Shown here: positions 17,441 to 27,105 of the stretch, piece by piece | How positions within the stretch are numbered: the stretch's first letter is position 1 | Layout: every line of letters begins with the position of its first letter | NCBI RefSeq assembly: GCF_034274695.1 | Contig: NZ_CP128362.1 | Location: forward strand, 6,202,501-6,266,500 | Source: Chitinophaga sp. LS1 | GTDB lineage: Bacteria; Bacteroidota; Bacteroidia; Chitinophagales; Chitinophagaceae | Direction: 5' to 3' | DNA: 64,000 nucleotides | Program-made: the position numbers and the translations under genes | The notes under the pieces: generated by a model | What the model saw: only the letters and a program-made list of their open reading frames with translations | Database searches by the model: none | Told to the model about the DNA's origin: nothing

Positions 17441-20400
17441 TTAGAAGCCTACCTTAACACCTAGATTATATGCACGTACCAATGGATACTTACCATAGTC
17501 TACACCTGGTGTCAGGTTATTTCCATCATTATAATCTACTTCAGGATTGTAACCTTTGTATTTAGAAATAGTGAATAGGTTGTCTACACTTGCATAGACT
17601 CTTGCATTGCTCAGACCAAGACGTTTTTTCAGCACTCCCGACTTAATGTCATAACCCAGTGTAGCATTTGTACAACGGAAGAAAGAACCATTCTGCAGGT
17701 AGAAAGTAGACAAACGGGTACTATTACTCTGTGTACCACTTCTGGATGCACGGAATACGTGACCGTTACCTGGATTAGCTTCGCTCACATAGTGGCCTGC
17801 AGCATCGGCATATTGGTTACCGGAACCTTCCATGTTGTAAAGGTAGTAATCCTGACCATCCAGTACTTTGTTGCCATAAGAACCATTGAAAGAAGAAGAA
17901 AAGGTGAAATTCTTATAGCTGGCATTCAGCGCGAAACCATAAGTAAATTTAGCATATGGAGAACCGATCACCTTTTTATCATTATCATTTACAACACCAT
18001 CCTTATTTACATCTTCAAAGTATAAATCGCCTGCTTTCAATGGAGAACTGTTAGCAGAAGATTCTGCCACCTTGCCCACATCACCAGGTTTGGCCACACC
18101 CAATACCTTGAAGCCATAAAACATACCCACCGGTTGGCCTTCCTCTGTAATGTGTGTCTTGTAAGAACGCTCAGCACCAGCCTTGATAATAGTGCTACCA
18201 CCACCCAGATCCAGTACTTTATTTTTATTGATAGAGATATTACCCGCTACACCCAGGTGAAAATCTTTACCATCAATTACCCTGGCATCAACCTGCAGGT
18301 CTATGCCACTATTACGGATCTTTGAATCACGCAGGTTAGTCAGGATGGAAGTAGAACCGGAGATAGCAGAAATTGTTTGTTGGAACAAGAGGTTGTAGGA
18401 ATAAGAAAGGTAATAGTTAGCAATGAAATTCAAACGACCTTTCAGGATGCCGATGTCAAGACCAGTATTAAACTGTGAAGTAGATTCCCAGCCCAGTTTC
18501 TGATCTTTCAGGTCACCCGGATAATAGGCAGAGCTCACAGTACCCGAACCAAATACGGTACCGGTAGCTGTTGCCATAGTAGTCATCGTATTGTAGTTAC
18601 CGATATTATTGTTACCACTTAAACCCCAGCTGGCACGCAGTTTCAATGTAGATAACTGACCCAGCCAGTCATGGTAGAAAGATTCGCCTGAAATATTCCA
18701 GCCTGCGGATACAGACGGGAATAAACCCCACTTGTTCTGAGGACCAAAACGGGAAGAACCATCTGTACGGATAGATCCTGTCAGGAAATATTTTTCATTG
18801 TAATTATAACTTGCACGACCAAAATAAGACATCATCGTCCAGGTAGATTTGTAGGCATCCGTCAGTTGGAAATCAGTTCCATCAGCACCTTTTGCAGTGA
18901 TTTCCTGGATACGATCATCTTCAAAACCTTTTGCAGTCACTTTTACCAGATCAGTGGTATTTATCTGGGCAGAATAACCAGCCAGACCAGTAATATTATG
19001 CTTACCAAATCGCTTGTTATAGTTCAGGGTGAACTCAGCCAGCTGGTCTACCACGTTCTGGTTTTGAGCAATACCATTTGCTGCTGCCTTTGCATTGTCA
19101 GAATAAGGTGCACTTACGCCACTACTTAAGCTGGTAGGGTAATAATAGTTATACTTCTCGGAATAACTCATCATACCTACGTTTGCCTTCACAGTCAGTT
19201 CTGGCAGGATGGTATAAATAGCATAAGCGTTGTAGTTACTACGGTTACCTTTGCGGGTAATGTTAATTTCCTTTGCCAGAGCAATCGGGTTTTCGAAGCT
19301 GTTGTAACCATACTTAGTAGACAGTGCAGCAATTTCATTCTTCAGTGGATTACCATTAGAATCGTATGGCTGTGCACTTGGAGGCATCAACAGCGCCGTC
19401 ATGATCGGGTTGTGATCCCAGCGGCCTTCACTCAATTCCCTGTTCTGGTTGTTGGTGTAAGAAATGTTTACACCCGCCTTCAGTCTTGGATTGATCGTTG
19501 CATCCAGGTTCATTCTCAGGTTGATCTTTTTTACACTTGTATTCAGTACCACACCATCCTGATCCTGGTAACCACCACTCATATAATACCTGATATTGTC
19601 AGTACCACCAGAGAAGGATACATTGTGACGACCAAAGAAAGCATTCCTGTAAATCAGGTCCTGCCAGTCAGTATTATATTTAGAAGGAATTACCTTTTGA
19701 TTGGCGAAGTCATAATAGCGGGGATCGATCTGCACAGCGTTCGCATTACCCACATTTGCCACGCGGGTAGCATTGTTATCACTCATCATACCATCATTCC
19801 ATGTCAAAGAGGTATTGTTTTCTATCAGGTTCCTATAAGTACCATTACGACCGTCTACCAGCAGTTGCAGGAACTGGTTGCTGTCTAACAGCTTCACTTT
19901 CTTAGACACCTGGTTTACACCTGTGGTATAACTATATTCCAGTTTACCTCTGCTACCGGATTTACCTCTTTTGGTAGTGATCATCACCACCCCGCCGGAA
20001 GCCCGGGAACCATAGATGGCTGCAGAAGCCGCATCTTTGAGGATGTCGATGGTTTCGATATCTTCAGGGTTGATGAAAACGTCTGCATCTACAGGGTAAC
20101 CATCTACTACATACAATGGATCAGAGCTCGCATTGAAGGAGCCAATACCACGCACACGGATCTTGGTGCTCTTGTAAGGTGCACCGCTCACCTGCGATAC
20201 CTGTACACCTGCTACTTTACCTACAATCGCCTGACCTACGGTAGGTGCTGTGAGGTTCATTTCGCTCGCTTTTACGCTGGATACAGCACCGGTCAGATCG
20301 CTCTTTCTTACAGACTGGTAACCGATGGCTACCACTTCCTGGAGCTGGCTGTTCTGGCTTTTCAGACGTACGTTCAGAATGTTCTCTGAAGTAACCGGTA

Positions 20401-20986
20401 CTTCCTGTGGAGCGAAACCGATGAAGTTAAATACCAGAACATCACCGATGTTTACTTTGATGGAGTACTTACCATCAACATCGGTAGTTGTGTTTACCTT
20501 AGATGTTTTTTCGTGAATGCTCACACCTGGAATAGGCATGTTGCTTTCGTCAGTAACCACACCTGAGATGGTCACTGTTGCGGCATCGGTAGTTTGTGCT
20601 ACTACAACCGGAACAGCTTTTATTTTTTCAATCTTCAGGAAGATGTGACGCTCATCCACCTGTTTCACAGCACCTTCGTACCCTTTCAGTAAATCCTGCA
20701 AAACGGACGCCAGTGGAGCAGCAGCAGCTTTGTAGCTCACAAGCTGATTATCTGCAACATGTGTAGTATTGTAACCAATGGAAAGGCCAGTCTGAGATTC
20801 AATGAGTAAAAATACTTTTCTGAGTGGTGTGTTTTTAACGTCTAAATTAATGCGGGTATCACGCACCTGTATCGTGATCTGGCTGCGCAGTTCTGTCGCA
20901 AAACCCATTACATGACAAGTCAATAATATGAGCAGCAGGTACGCCCGGTGCGTCATATTTGTTGGCATTTTACATCTTATTCGCAT
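17441..20986 (-). CDS. SusC-family TonB-dependent transducer with N-terminal STN domain
   Basis: 1181 residues. After the signal peptide there is an STN (secretin/TonB short N-terminal) domain at about 40-115 (INLDVKNTPLRKVFLLIESQTGLSIGYN). A carboxypeptidase-D-like domain follows (ISGVVTDESNMPIPGVSIHEK), then the TonB box/plug (LQEVVAIGYQSVRKSDLTGAVSSV; LKDAASAAIYGSRASGGVVMITTKRG) and the barrel. The STN domain is the part that contacts a FecR-type anti-sigma factor, and the fecR and sigma genes directly precede this gene. The start at 20986 overlaps the fecR stop by 10 bp; in-frame ATGs at 20968 and 20956 are equally possible. It is expected to import its substrate and also signal its presence. 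Confidence 0.93.
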   Translation of the reverse strand: MRIRCKMPTNMTHRAYLLLILLTCHVMGFATELRSQITIQVRDTRINLDVKNTPLRKVFLLIESQTGLSIGYNTTHVADNQLVSYKAAAAPLASVLQDLLKGYEGAVKQVDERHIFLKIEKIKAVPVVVAQTTDAATVTISGVVTDESNMPIPGVSIHEKTSKVNTTTDVDGKYSIKVNIGDVLVFNFIGFAPQEVPVTSENILNVRLKSQNSQLQEVVAIGYQSVRKSDLTGAVSSVKASEMNLTAPTVGQAIVGKVAGVQVSQVSGAPYKSTKIRVRGIGSFNASSDPLYVVDGYPVDADVFINPEDIETIDILKDAASAAIYGSRASGGVVMITTKRGKSGSRGKLEYSYTTGVNQVSKKVKLLDSNQFLQLLVDGRNGTYRNLIENNTSLTWNDGMMSDNNATRVANVGNANAVQIDPRYYDFANQKVIPSKYNTDWQDLIYRNAFFGRHNVSFSGGTDNIRYYMSGGYQDQDGVVLNTSVKKINLRMNLDATINPRLKAGVNISYTNNQNRELSEGRWDHNPIMTALLMPPSAQPYDSNGNPLKNEIAALSTKYGYNSFENPIALAKEINITRKGNRSNYNAYAIYTILPELTVKANVGMMSYSEKYNYYYPTSLSSGVSAPYSDNAKAAANGIAQNQNVVDQLAEFTLNYNKRFGKHNITGLAGYSAQINTTDLVKVTAKGFEDDRIQEITAKGADGTDFQLTDAYKSTWTMMSYFGRASYNYNEKYFLTGSIRTDGSSRFGPQNKWGLFPSVSAGWNISGESFYHDWLGQLSTLKLRASWGLSGNNNIGNYNTMTTMATATGTVFGSGTVSSAYYPGDLKDQKLGWESTSQFNTGLDIGILKGRLNFIANYYLSYSYNLLFQQTISAISGSTSILTNLRDSKIRNSGIDLQVDARVIDGKDFHLGVAGNISINKNKVLDLGGGSTIIKAGAERSYKTHITEEGQPVGMFYGFKVLGVAKPGDVGKVAESSANSSPLKAGDLYFEDVNKDGVVNDNDKKVIGSPYAKFTYGFALNASYKNFTFSSSFNGSYGNKVLDGQDYYLYNMEGSGNQYADAAGHYVSEANPGNGHVFRASRSGTQSNSTRLSTFYLQNGSFFRCTNATLGYDIKSGVLKKRLGLSNARVYASVDNLFTISKYKGYNPEVDYNDGNNLTPGVDYGKYPLVRAYNLGVKVGF

Positions 20987-21948
20987 GATGCTGTGTTGAT
21001 TTTAATTTCATTATGATTAATCTGATAGGTAATGCCGGATAACTGTGACAGCAATCTCATGGCATTCTCCACCGTTTCATTTTTTAACTGTAATGTGTAT
21101 TTACAATTGTGTCTGGCTTGTCCTGTCAGGGTGATATGGATATTGTATTGTCGTTCTAAAACAGCGGCTATTTCCGGAATACTGGCTTGTTCGAAGTAGA
21201 AAACATTGTTCTGCCATGCGGCAATTTCATTTGACTTTCCTGTACCTATGTTTAAGGAGTCGTGTTCTTTATTGTAGGTCAATACCTGGTCTTTGGTCAA
21301 ACCTGCGGAGAGTACAGTAGTTTGGGTAGCTGCCTTTTTCTCGATCCTTACTTTACCGGTCAGTACCGCAATCTCTACGTCTTTTTCACCGGGATAGGCT
21401 TTCACGTTGAAGGAAGTACCCAATACTACTGTTTGCAGGTTTCCACTACGAACAATAAATGGTTTTGCAATATGCTGCGCTACATCAAACACGGCTTCAC
21501 CTGTCAGTTCGAGCACACGGTCACGTACGCCAAAGTCAGACGGGATGCGGAGTTGCGTATTCGCATTGATGGTCACGATACTACCATCAGGCAAGGTGAT
21601 CTTTTTACGCTCAGCTTTTCCTGCCTGCAACAAGGCATAGGTAATGGGAGCAGGAGGCTGGTGTAATTGTTTATATATAAATAGGACAGACGTACATACT
21701 AATATAAATACGGCGGCAACTTTCAGGATGCGTGGCAATACACGCACCTTCACCTTTGGATGGAATATGCGCTCCAAAGCCTCCAGGGCAGCGTCATTAG
21801 CAGCATCCGTAAATGCCGGATCGTCTTGTAATTCTTCGAAAGAATCAAACCACTCCCTGATACGGGCAGCTTCCTCCGGCGTAGCTTCACCGGCTCTGTA
21901 TTTTTTAAAAAGCGATAATATCTCTGCTTTGTCTGATGATGTGTGCAT
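20977..21948 (-). CDS. FecR-type transmembrane anti-sigma factor
   Basis: 323 residues: a cytoplasmic N-terminal sigma-binding part (EILSLFKKYRAGEATPEEAARIREWFDS), one membrane helix at about 71-90 (ILKVAAVFILVCTSVLFIY), a periplasmic FecR domain (KITLPDGSIVTINANTQLRIPSDFG, GEAVFDVAQHIAKPFIVRSGNLQTVVLGTSFNVKAYP) and a C-terminal DUF4974 domain (IPEIAAVLERQYNIHITLTG). It lies 15 bp after the sigma gene and overlaps the next gene. By analogy with FecIRA, it relays the substrate-bound state of the STN-containing transporter to the sigma factor. Confidence 0.95.
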   Translation of the reverse strand: MHTSSDKAEILSLFKKYRAGEATPEEAARIREWFDSFEELQDDPAFTDAANDAALEALERIFHPKVKVRVLPRILKVAAVFILVCTSVLFIYKQLHQPPAPITYALLQAGKAERKKITLPDGSIVTINANTQLRIPSDFGVRDRVLELTGEAVFDVAQHIAKPFIVRSGNLQTVVLGTSFNVKAYPGEKDVEIAVLTGKVRIEKKAATQTTVLSAGLTKDQVLTYNKEHDSLNIGTGKSNEIAAWQNNVFYFEQASIPEIAAVLERQYNIHITLTGQARHNCKYTLQLKNETVENAMRLLSQLSGITYQINHNEIKINTASCE

Positions 21949-21963
21949 TCATCAGTATAGTCT

Positions 21964-22581
21964 CTAAATCATATAAGCGGTACCGTTAAGGAATTGTAAA
22001 CACAATGTTAACAGAATGTAAACAGAGAGCCAATGGTCTGTTTGTAGACGGAGACGGATCCTTTTGAGGGCAAGCGATATGGTATTCTTTACGGTTTGCT
22101 CTGAGAGTCCGTATTCCTGGGCTATTTCGTGGATAGACTTAGATTCCCAGCGGCTGGAAATAAAAACTTTCCGCATGGTATCATTCATCTTTGCGACTTC
22201 AGTATCCACCTTTTCCCGCATTTCGACGGCTATTAACTGGTTCTCGACAGGGAAAGTACTGGGTTCGTCTTTTTCTAATAAGGTAGTTTGCCGCGCTAAT
22301 ATTTTTTTGTGCGCTATCTGCCAGTCTATTACAGAATAGTAGGCGGCACGGCACATGTAGTTGAAGATCTTTTCGGGGTTTTGAATGTTGTGCCGGTTAT
22401 TCCAGCAGGAGATCAGTACTTCCTGCAGTATATCTTTGGCGTCATCTTCCAATCGCACGCGGGCATAGATATACTTATACAACGCTACATTGTAGCGTAA
22501 TACAAGTATGGCAAAAGCTTTCTCATCGTTCTCCTTCCGGACTAAGGATAATAATTCCGCATCGGTCAAATTCTTCATCAT
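21964..22581 (-). CDS. ECF RNA polymerase sigma factor (FecI-like, Bacteroidota type)
   Basis: 205 residues. Region 2: FAILVLRYNVALYKYIYARVRLEDDAKDILQEVLISCW, with the DDAKDILQEV pattern. Region 4: MNDTMRKVFISSRWESKSIHEIAQEYGLSEQTVKNTISLALKRIR, a helix-turn-helix. A hydrophobic C-terminal extension (VYILLTLCLQFL) is common in Bacteroidota homologues. First gene of the sigma-FecR-SusC-SusD unit; the target promoter is presumably the downstream susC promoter or its own. Two adjacent ATGs (22581, 22578) are possible starts. Confidence 0.95.
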   Translation of the reverse strand: MMKNLTDAELLSLVRKENDEKAFAILVLRYNVALYKYIYARVRLEDDAKDILQEVLISCWNNRHNIQNPEKIFNYMCRAAYYSVIDWQIAHKKILARQTTLLEKDEPSTFPVENQLIAVEMREKVDTEVAKMNDTMRKVFISSRWESKSIHEIAQEYGLSEQTVKNTISLALKRIRLRLQTDHWLSVYILLTLCLQFLNGTAYMI

Positions 22582-22649
22582 AAGACGGAGCTCTAAAGCG
22601 ATGCGAAATTATTATTGAAAAAAATGGTTCTATATTATGTTTAAGTTAA

Positions 22650-23798
<1,149 letters not shown>

Positions 23799-23827
23799 TA
23801 TTATATGTATTATTTGCAGTAAAGATA

Positions 23828-23842
23828 TGCAACTTTGTTGCA
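23828..23842. promoter_or_regulatory. Candidate metalloregulator operator (TGCAAC-TTT-GTTGCA)
   Basis: Perfect 6-bp arms around TTT in the divergent gap, 30 bp before the COG0523 GTPase start. Position and symmetry suit a Fur-family (Zur-like) repressor site, as COG0523 genes are often Zur-regulated; the regulator identity is inference. Confidence 0.4.
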
Positions 23843-23892
23843 AATGAAACTTTTCAATAAAACTTTCGTAACTTCTATGTAAATCCTTTGTT

Positions 23893-25299
23893 ATGAAACC
23901 CATCTACCCTATTCTGTGCCTGCTGGCACTCAGCGCCTGTTCCCGGAAGGATACGCTTCCCACTATCAACAATTCAAATCCTGACACGATTATTCCGAAA
24001 TCTGCTATCAATGATTTTATTGAACAACGACTTAAAGAGGAGGATCATTTCGACTGGGCCATGGCCAATGATAGTATGTTGTGGAGTGCATTGATTCAGT
24101 CAGATAGTGTATTAAGTATAGGCTATAATACCGGCGATAAGGAGAAAGTATTAAAAGTGGTAAAGGAACATGAAGGCGCGCTTATTTATCCATTTAAAGA
24201 AGGGAAATTGCCATTTCTTAACTTGAAAGTGGGTAATTATGCTACGATCAAAGCACTGCGTGGATTTGTTCGCTATGCAGATCCTATTGGCTATGGTGCT
24301 TATAGTCAGGCTAATGCAAGGCCTGCCAGTAGCTTATTGAATTTCGGCTGCGGGAGTAATACAGCCCAAACGAATATTAAATATACTTCGATACTCCCTG
24401 CAGCCAAGCAATCCTGGAATTACACTTATCACCACATTCCTGAGGCATGGGCACAATCTACAGGAGCAAATATCAAGGTTATGATTATTGATACGGGTAT
24501 CAGTGATGCGCAGGAAAACTTAGGCTCCGCATTCAATCAGGGTTACTCTTCGGGACGAAGCATTGCACGTGCGGTGACATATTCCGGTGCTACCACCAAT
24601 GACGATTGCGGGCATGGTACCAGTATGGCGGGTGTACTGGCAGGACCTCGGGGCACAGATGGCAATACTGCTGGCATTGCCTACAATTGTAATCTGCTCA
24701 TGGTACATGCGGCTGAAAATGTGGTGATCCTCTCTTCAAAATCTGTAAATGGTGTAACTGATGCTTATGTACTGGGTGCAGATGATCCGGATGTAAAGAT
24801 CATCAGTATGAGTTTGGGTACCATCTTTAGCTATGGTCAGATCAAGGATGCGATTGCTTATGCTGATAGCAAACAGAAATTGATGTTCTGTGCCGCAGGT
24901 ACTTCATTTTCATTCTTTGCAAGTTTTGTGGGAGTGATCTTTCCGGCTAACCAGCCACAGGTACATGCTGTAACGGGGGTGAAAGATAACCTGACCACAC
25001 GTTGTGACGACTGTCACGTAGGGAGCAAAGTAGATTTTACAATAGTGATGGAAAAAGCCAGTAACGGTTTGCATCCATTGAGTATTGCGATGAGCGGGGA
25101 TGTACCTTCCACAGTAGGCGGGTCTTCTGTAGCAACGGCAAGTTGTTCTGCCATCGCAGCATTGATATGGAGTAAAAACCCGGGTTATCCAAGAGATAGC
25201 ATTATCAGCAAGATGCAGAGAGCAGGCACCTACCCTGTGACCCGCAATAGTTCTTTTGGCTGGGGGATAGTGAATGTCGCTACGGCCTTATCGCTTTAG
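23893..25299 (+). CDS. Subtilisin-like (S8) serine peptidase lipoprotein
   Basis: 468 residues. Lipobox LLALSAC at residue 16, followed by SRKD. An N-terminal region of ~155 residues (probably a propeptide) precedes the S8 domain. Catalytic Asp lies in VMIIDTGIS, His in [18 protein letters not shown], Ser in [18 protein letters not shown]. The position that normally holds the oxyanion-hole Asn (AAGN) reads CAAGTSFSF, so Thr replaces Asn. A pair of cysteines (TRCDDCHVG) may form a disulfide or bind metal. It is anchored at a membrane, probably facing outward. Its 3' end overlaps the convergent LytTR remnant by 12 bp. Confidence 0.85.
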   Translation: MKPIYPILCLLALSACSRKDTLPTINNSNPDTIIPKSAINDFIEQRLKEEDHFDWAMANDSMLWSALIQSDSVLSIGYNTGDKEKVLKVVKEHEGALIYPFKEGKLPFLNLKVGNYATIKALRGFVRYADPIGYGAYSQANARPASSLLNFGCGSNTAQTNIKYTSILPAAKQSWNYTYHHIPEAWAQSTGANIKVMIIDTGISDAQENLGSAFNQGYSSGRSIARAVTYSGATTNDDCGHGTSMAGVLAGPRGTDGNTAGIAYNCNLLMVHAAENVVILSSKSVNGVTDAYVLGADDPDVKIISMSLGTIFSYGQIKDAIAYADSKQKLMFCAAGTSFSFFASFVGVIFPANQPQVHAVTGVKDNLTTRCDDCHVGSKVDFTIVMEKASNGLHPLSIAMSGDVPSTVGGSSVATASCSAIAALIWSKNPGYPRDSIISKMQRAGTYPVTRNSSFGWGIVNVATALSL

Positions 25300-25945
25300 G
25301 AAACGATTATGTAAAATGCGTTGTAGTGTTTCTTCCTTCTGATATTTGGAAACTGGAATCTGGAAAGCACCTACATACAGCGTGTTACCTTCAATACTAT
25401 TGATTTTGTCGATGGCCACCAGGTAAGACTTGTGTGGTTGTACAAAAGATGTTGCGGGCAGGTGCTCCTGCAACATCTTTAATGTAAGGTGTGTGATGAT
25501 CTTTCTGTCAGGTACGTGAATAGCAGCATAATTCTCCATGGCTTCGACAAAGAGAATGTCATTCACGCTGATCTTTTCCAGCTTGCTATCAACTTTTACA
25601 AAGAAGTAATCGCTTGTGGATGGTTGGGTTTGGAAATGGTCATAGATCTTATTGGCTGTTTTGAGAAAGCGTTCAAAAGAAATAGGTTTTAATAAATAGT
25701 CCAGTACTTCCAGTTCATATCCATGTAGTGCGTATTTTTCGTACGCAGTGGTAAATACGACCTTTGGCGGGCGGGTAAGGGTTTTTTAATAATTCAATAC
25801 CTGTCATATAAGGCATCTCAATATCCAGGAATAAAACATCTACCTGTTGTTGTTTTAGCTACGAGTTCAATTCAATGGCATTTTCACACACGTCTTTCAG
25901 ATCAAGAAGATCAATCTTCTCAAGATTGCATAAGTTTGAGTTTAT
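25288..25945 (-). pseudogene. Decayed LytTR-type response regulator
   Basis: The C-terminal LytTR DNA-binding domain is intact (SVNDILFVEAMENYAAIHV ... SFVQPHKSYLVAIDKINSIEG ... IPVSKYQ). The reading frame continues upstream into the receiver: EKYALHGYELEVLDYLLKPI and RPPKVVFTTAY. It then breaks at a run of six A near 25787, where one extra base shifts the frame. The preceding VDVLFLDIEMPYMTGIELLK is in another frame. Further upstream an in-frame TAG (near 25858) interrupts CENAIELNS*LKQQQVDV. The first ~25 residues, with the acidic DDE pocket, are missing. So there is a truncation, a stop and a frameshift. The phospho-acceptor Asp (LFLDIEMP) is still recognisable. No cognate histidine kinase remains nearby. 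A GTG at 25566 could still start a 92-residue LytTR-only protein. Confidence 0.85.
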
Positions 25946-26045
25946 GCAGGAAAATTAGCGAGGATGTTGGGGAGGGGGAAATAAGTTTGACGTAAGGGCG
26001 GATTTTGGTGGTGTAGGGGGGGATAGAAAGAAAGACCTTTTAAAA

Positions 26046-26768
26046 CTATGGCAATCTCGCCGCCAACTTTTCAGGCATCAATCTCAATACCTGATATATT
26101 AATTTCCATTTTATGCCCGGTACAATCGTAAACCCATTACCTGCATTTACAATTTCATTCGCAATAAACGAAGGTTCCATTAATAAAGACTCCGGGAGGT
26201 CAAGTCCGGCCGTCATCTTGCTACGGATATAGCCTGCTACTATCACATTTACCACGACCTTTCTGGCAAACAAATATTGTCTCATCCCTGCCAGATATTG
26301 GGTAAATGCTGCTTTTGTACTACCGTAAATAAAGTTACTTTTTCGTCCACGTACACCTGATAACGAGGATAGCCCGATGATCCGTTCCAGGTGCTCATTC
26401 CCCTTGTCATTTACAATGATATTAATGATGGATACAGCGCCGGCATAGTGTACCTGCATCATCCGATAACAACCTTCCCAATCTGTCAGGGCCTGTTCAT
26501 TCGTTACCTGAAAACCGGCTGAATATACAACGATATGGGGTTTTGCAGGCAATGAAGCGTAGAAAGCCACATGTGTTTCAAAAGCAATGGCATCAAAATA
26601 ACAGATAGTCAACCGGCTATCAGAAACCTTCTTCGCTTCCATAAACGATTCTATTGCTGCTGTACTACGGGAGGCTGCTATCACCTGATACCCTTTTTCG
26701 AGATATAATAATGTAGCTTCTTTCGCTACATCAGAATTGGCGCCGAGGATCAATACAGTTTTGGACAT
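26046..26768 (-). CDS. Short-chain dehydrogenase/reductase (SDR)
   Basis: About 240 residues from the ATG at 26768 (MSKTVLILGANSDVAKEATLLYLEKG). The NAD(P)-binding motif is GANSDVA; NN/AG-type motif VVYSAGF; catalytic Ser in IIGLSSLSGVRG; YxxxK as YGSTKAAF. The GANSDVA start and the C-terminal region (VPGIKWKLIYQVLRLMPEKLAARL) recall the DprE2-like reductases of decaprenylphospho-ribose epimerisation and sugar-modifying SDRs, but the substrate is not clear. Stands alone, divergent from the SusC operon at 27106. Confidence 0.8.
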   Translation of the reverse strand: MSKTVLILGANSDVAKEATLLYLEKGYQVIAASRSTAAIESFMEAKKVSDSRLTICYFDAIAFETHVAFYASLPAKPHIVVYSAGFQVTNEQALTDWEGCYRMMQVHYAGAVSIINIIVNDKGNEHLERIIGLSSLSGVRGRKSNFIYGSTKAAFTQYLAGMRQYLFARKVVVNVIVAGYIRSKMTAGLDLPESLLMEPSFIANEIVNAGNGFTIVPGIKWKLIYQVLRLMPEKLAARLP

Positions 26769-26916
26769 ATAAAGCAAGCTAAGAAAAAACTAAATCATTT
26801 TAGCAACCCCATCGGCTAAAATCCTGCTATTCTTTGTTAATTCCCGCAAATACCCTCTCCTTTTTTCATAATACTTTTCCATCCAGCATTCACCTAACTG
26901 TAGTTATGAAAACAAT

Positions 26917-26930
26917 TGTAAACGATTACT
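26917..26930. promoter_or_regulatory. LacI-type operator-like site O1
   Basis: TGTAAACGATTAC core: near-palindrome GTAAwCGwTTAC with the central CG typical of LacI/GalR operators. It is part of a 26-bp direct repeat (26904-26929 and 26986-27011, 23 of 26 identical). The 337-bp gap 26769-27105 contains this, two further sites and no convincing gene. Confidence 0.5.
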
Positions 26931-26998
26931 CTGATTCACCAAAGGGCCAACATCCTTTATTACATCCACAAGAAAAACTGTTTTATTATGAACCAAAT

Positions 26999-27012
26999 TG
27001 TAAACGATTACG
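26999..27012. promoter_or_regulatory. LacI-type operator-like site O2
   Basis: Second copy of the same GTAAACGATTAC core, centred 82 bp downstream of O1 (about eight helical turns), 95 bp before the SusC start codon. Spacing would allow DNA looping between dimers. Confidence 0.5.
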
Positions 27013-27042
27013 TTCCATCGCTACCTTTTTTATTTCGAATGA

Positions 27043-27056
27043 TGCAAACGTTTGCA
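27043..27056. promoter_or_regulatory. LacI-type operator-like site O3 (perfect 14-bp palindrome)
   Basis: TGCAAACGTTTGCA, a perfect palindrome with central CG, 44 bp centre-to-centre from O2 and 50 bp before the SusC ATG. Its core equals the classical GCAAACGTTTGC of PurR-like LacI regulators. No LacI gene adjoins this operon. Confidence 0.55.
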
Positions 27057-27105
27057 GACAACCACTAATCGGGGATTCCATTTTGTAAAAACCAATTTCT
27101 ACATC

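Noticed and set aside
25785..25795. Programmed frameshift at the A6 tract of the LytTR remnant
   Set aside because: The shift needed is +1 (or -2), not the -1 expected at an A-AAA-AAC slippery site, and a separate TAG and N-terminal loss make decay the simpler explanation.
26834..27088. 84-codon open frame upstream of the SusC operon, with two MxxIVNDY-like starts
   Set aside because: The repeated IVNDY comes from the two GTAAACGATTAC operator-like repeats read in different frames; no signal, no family resemblance, no ribosome-binding context.
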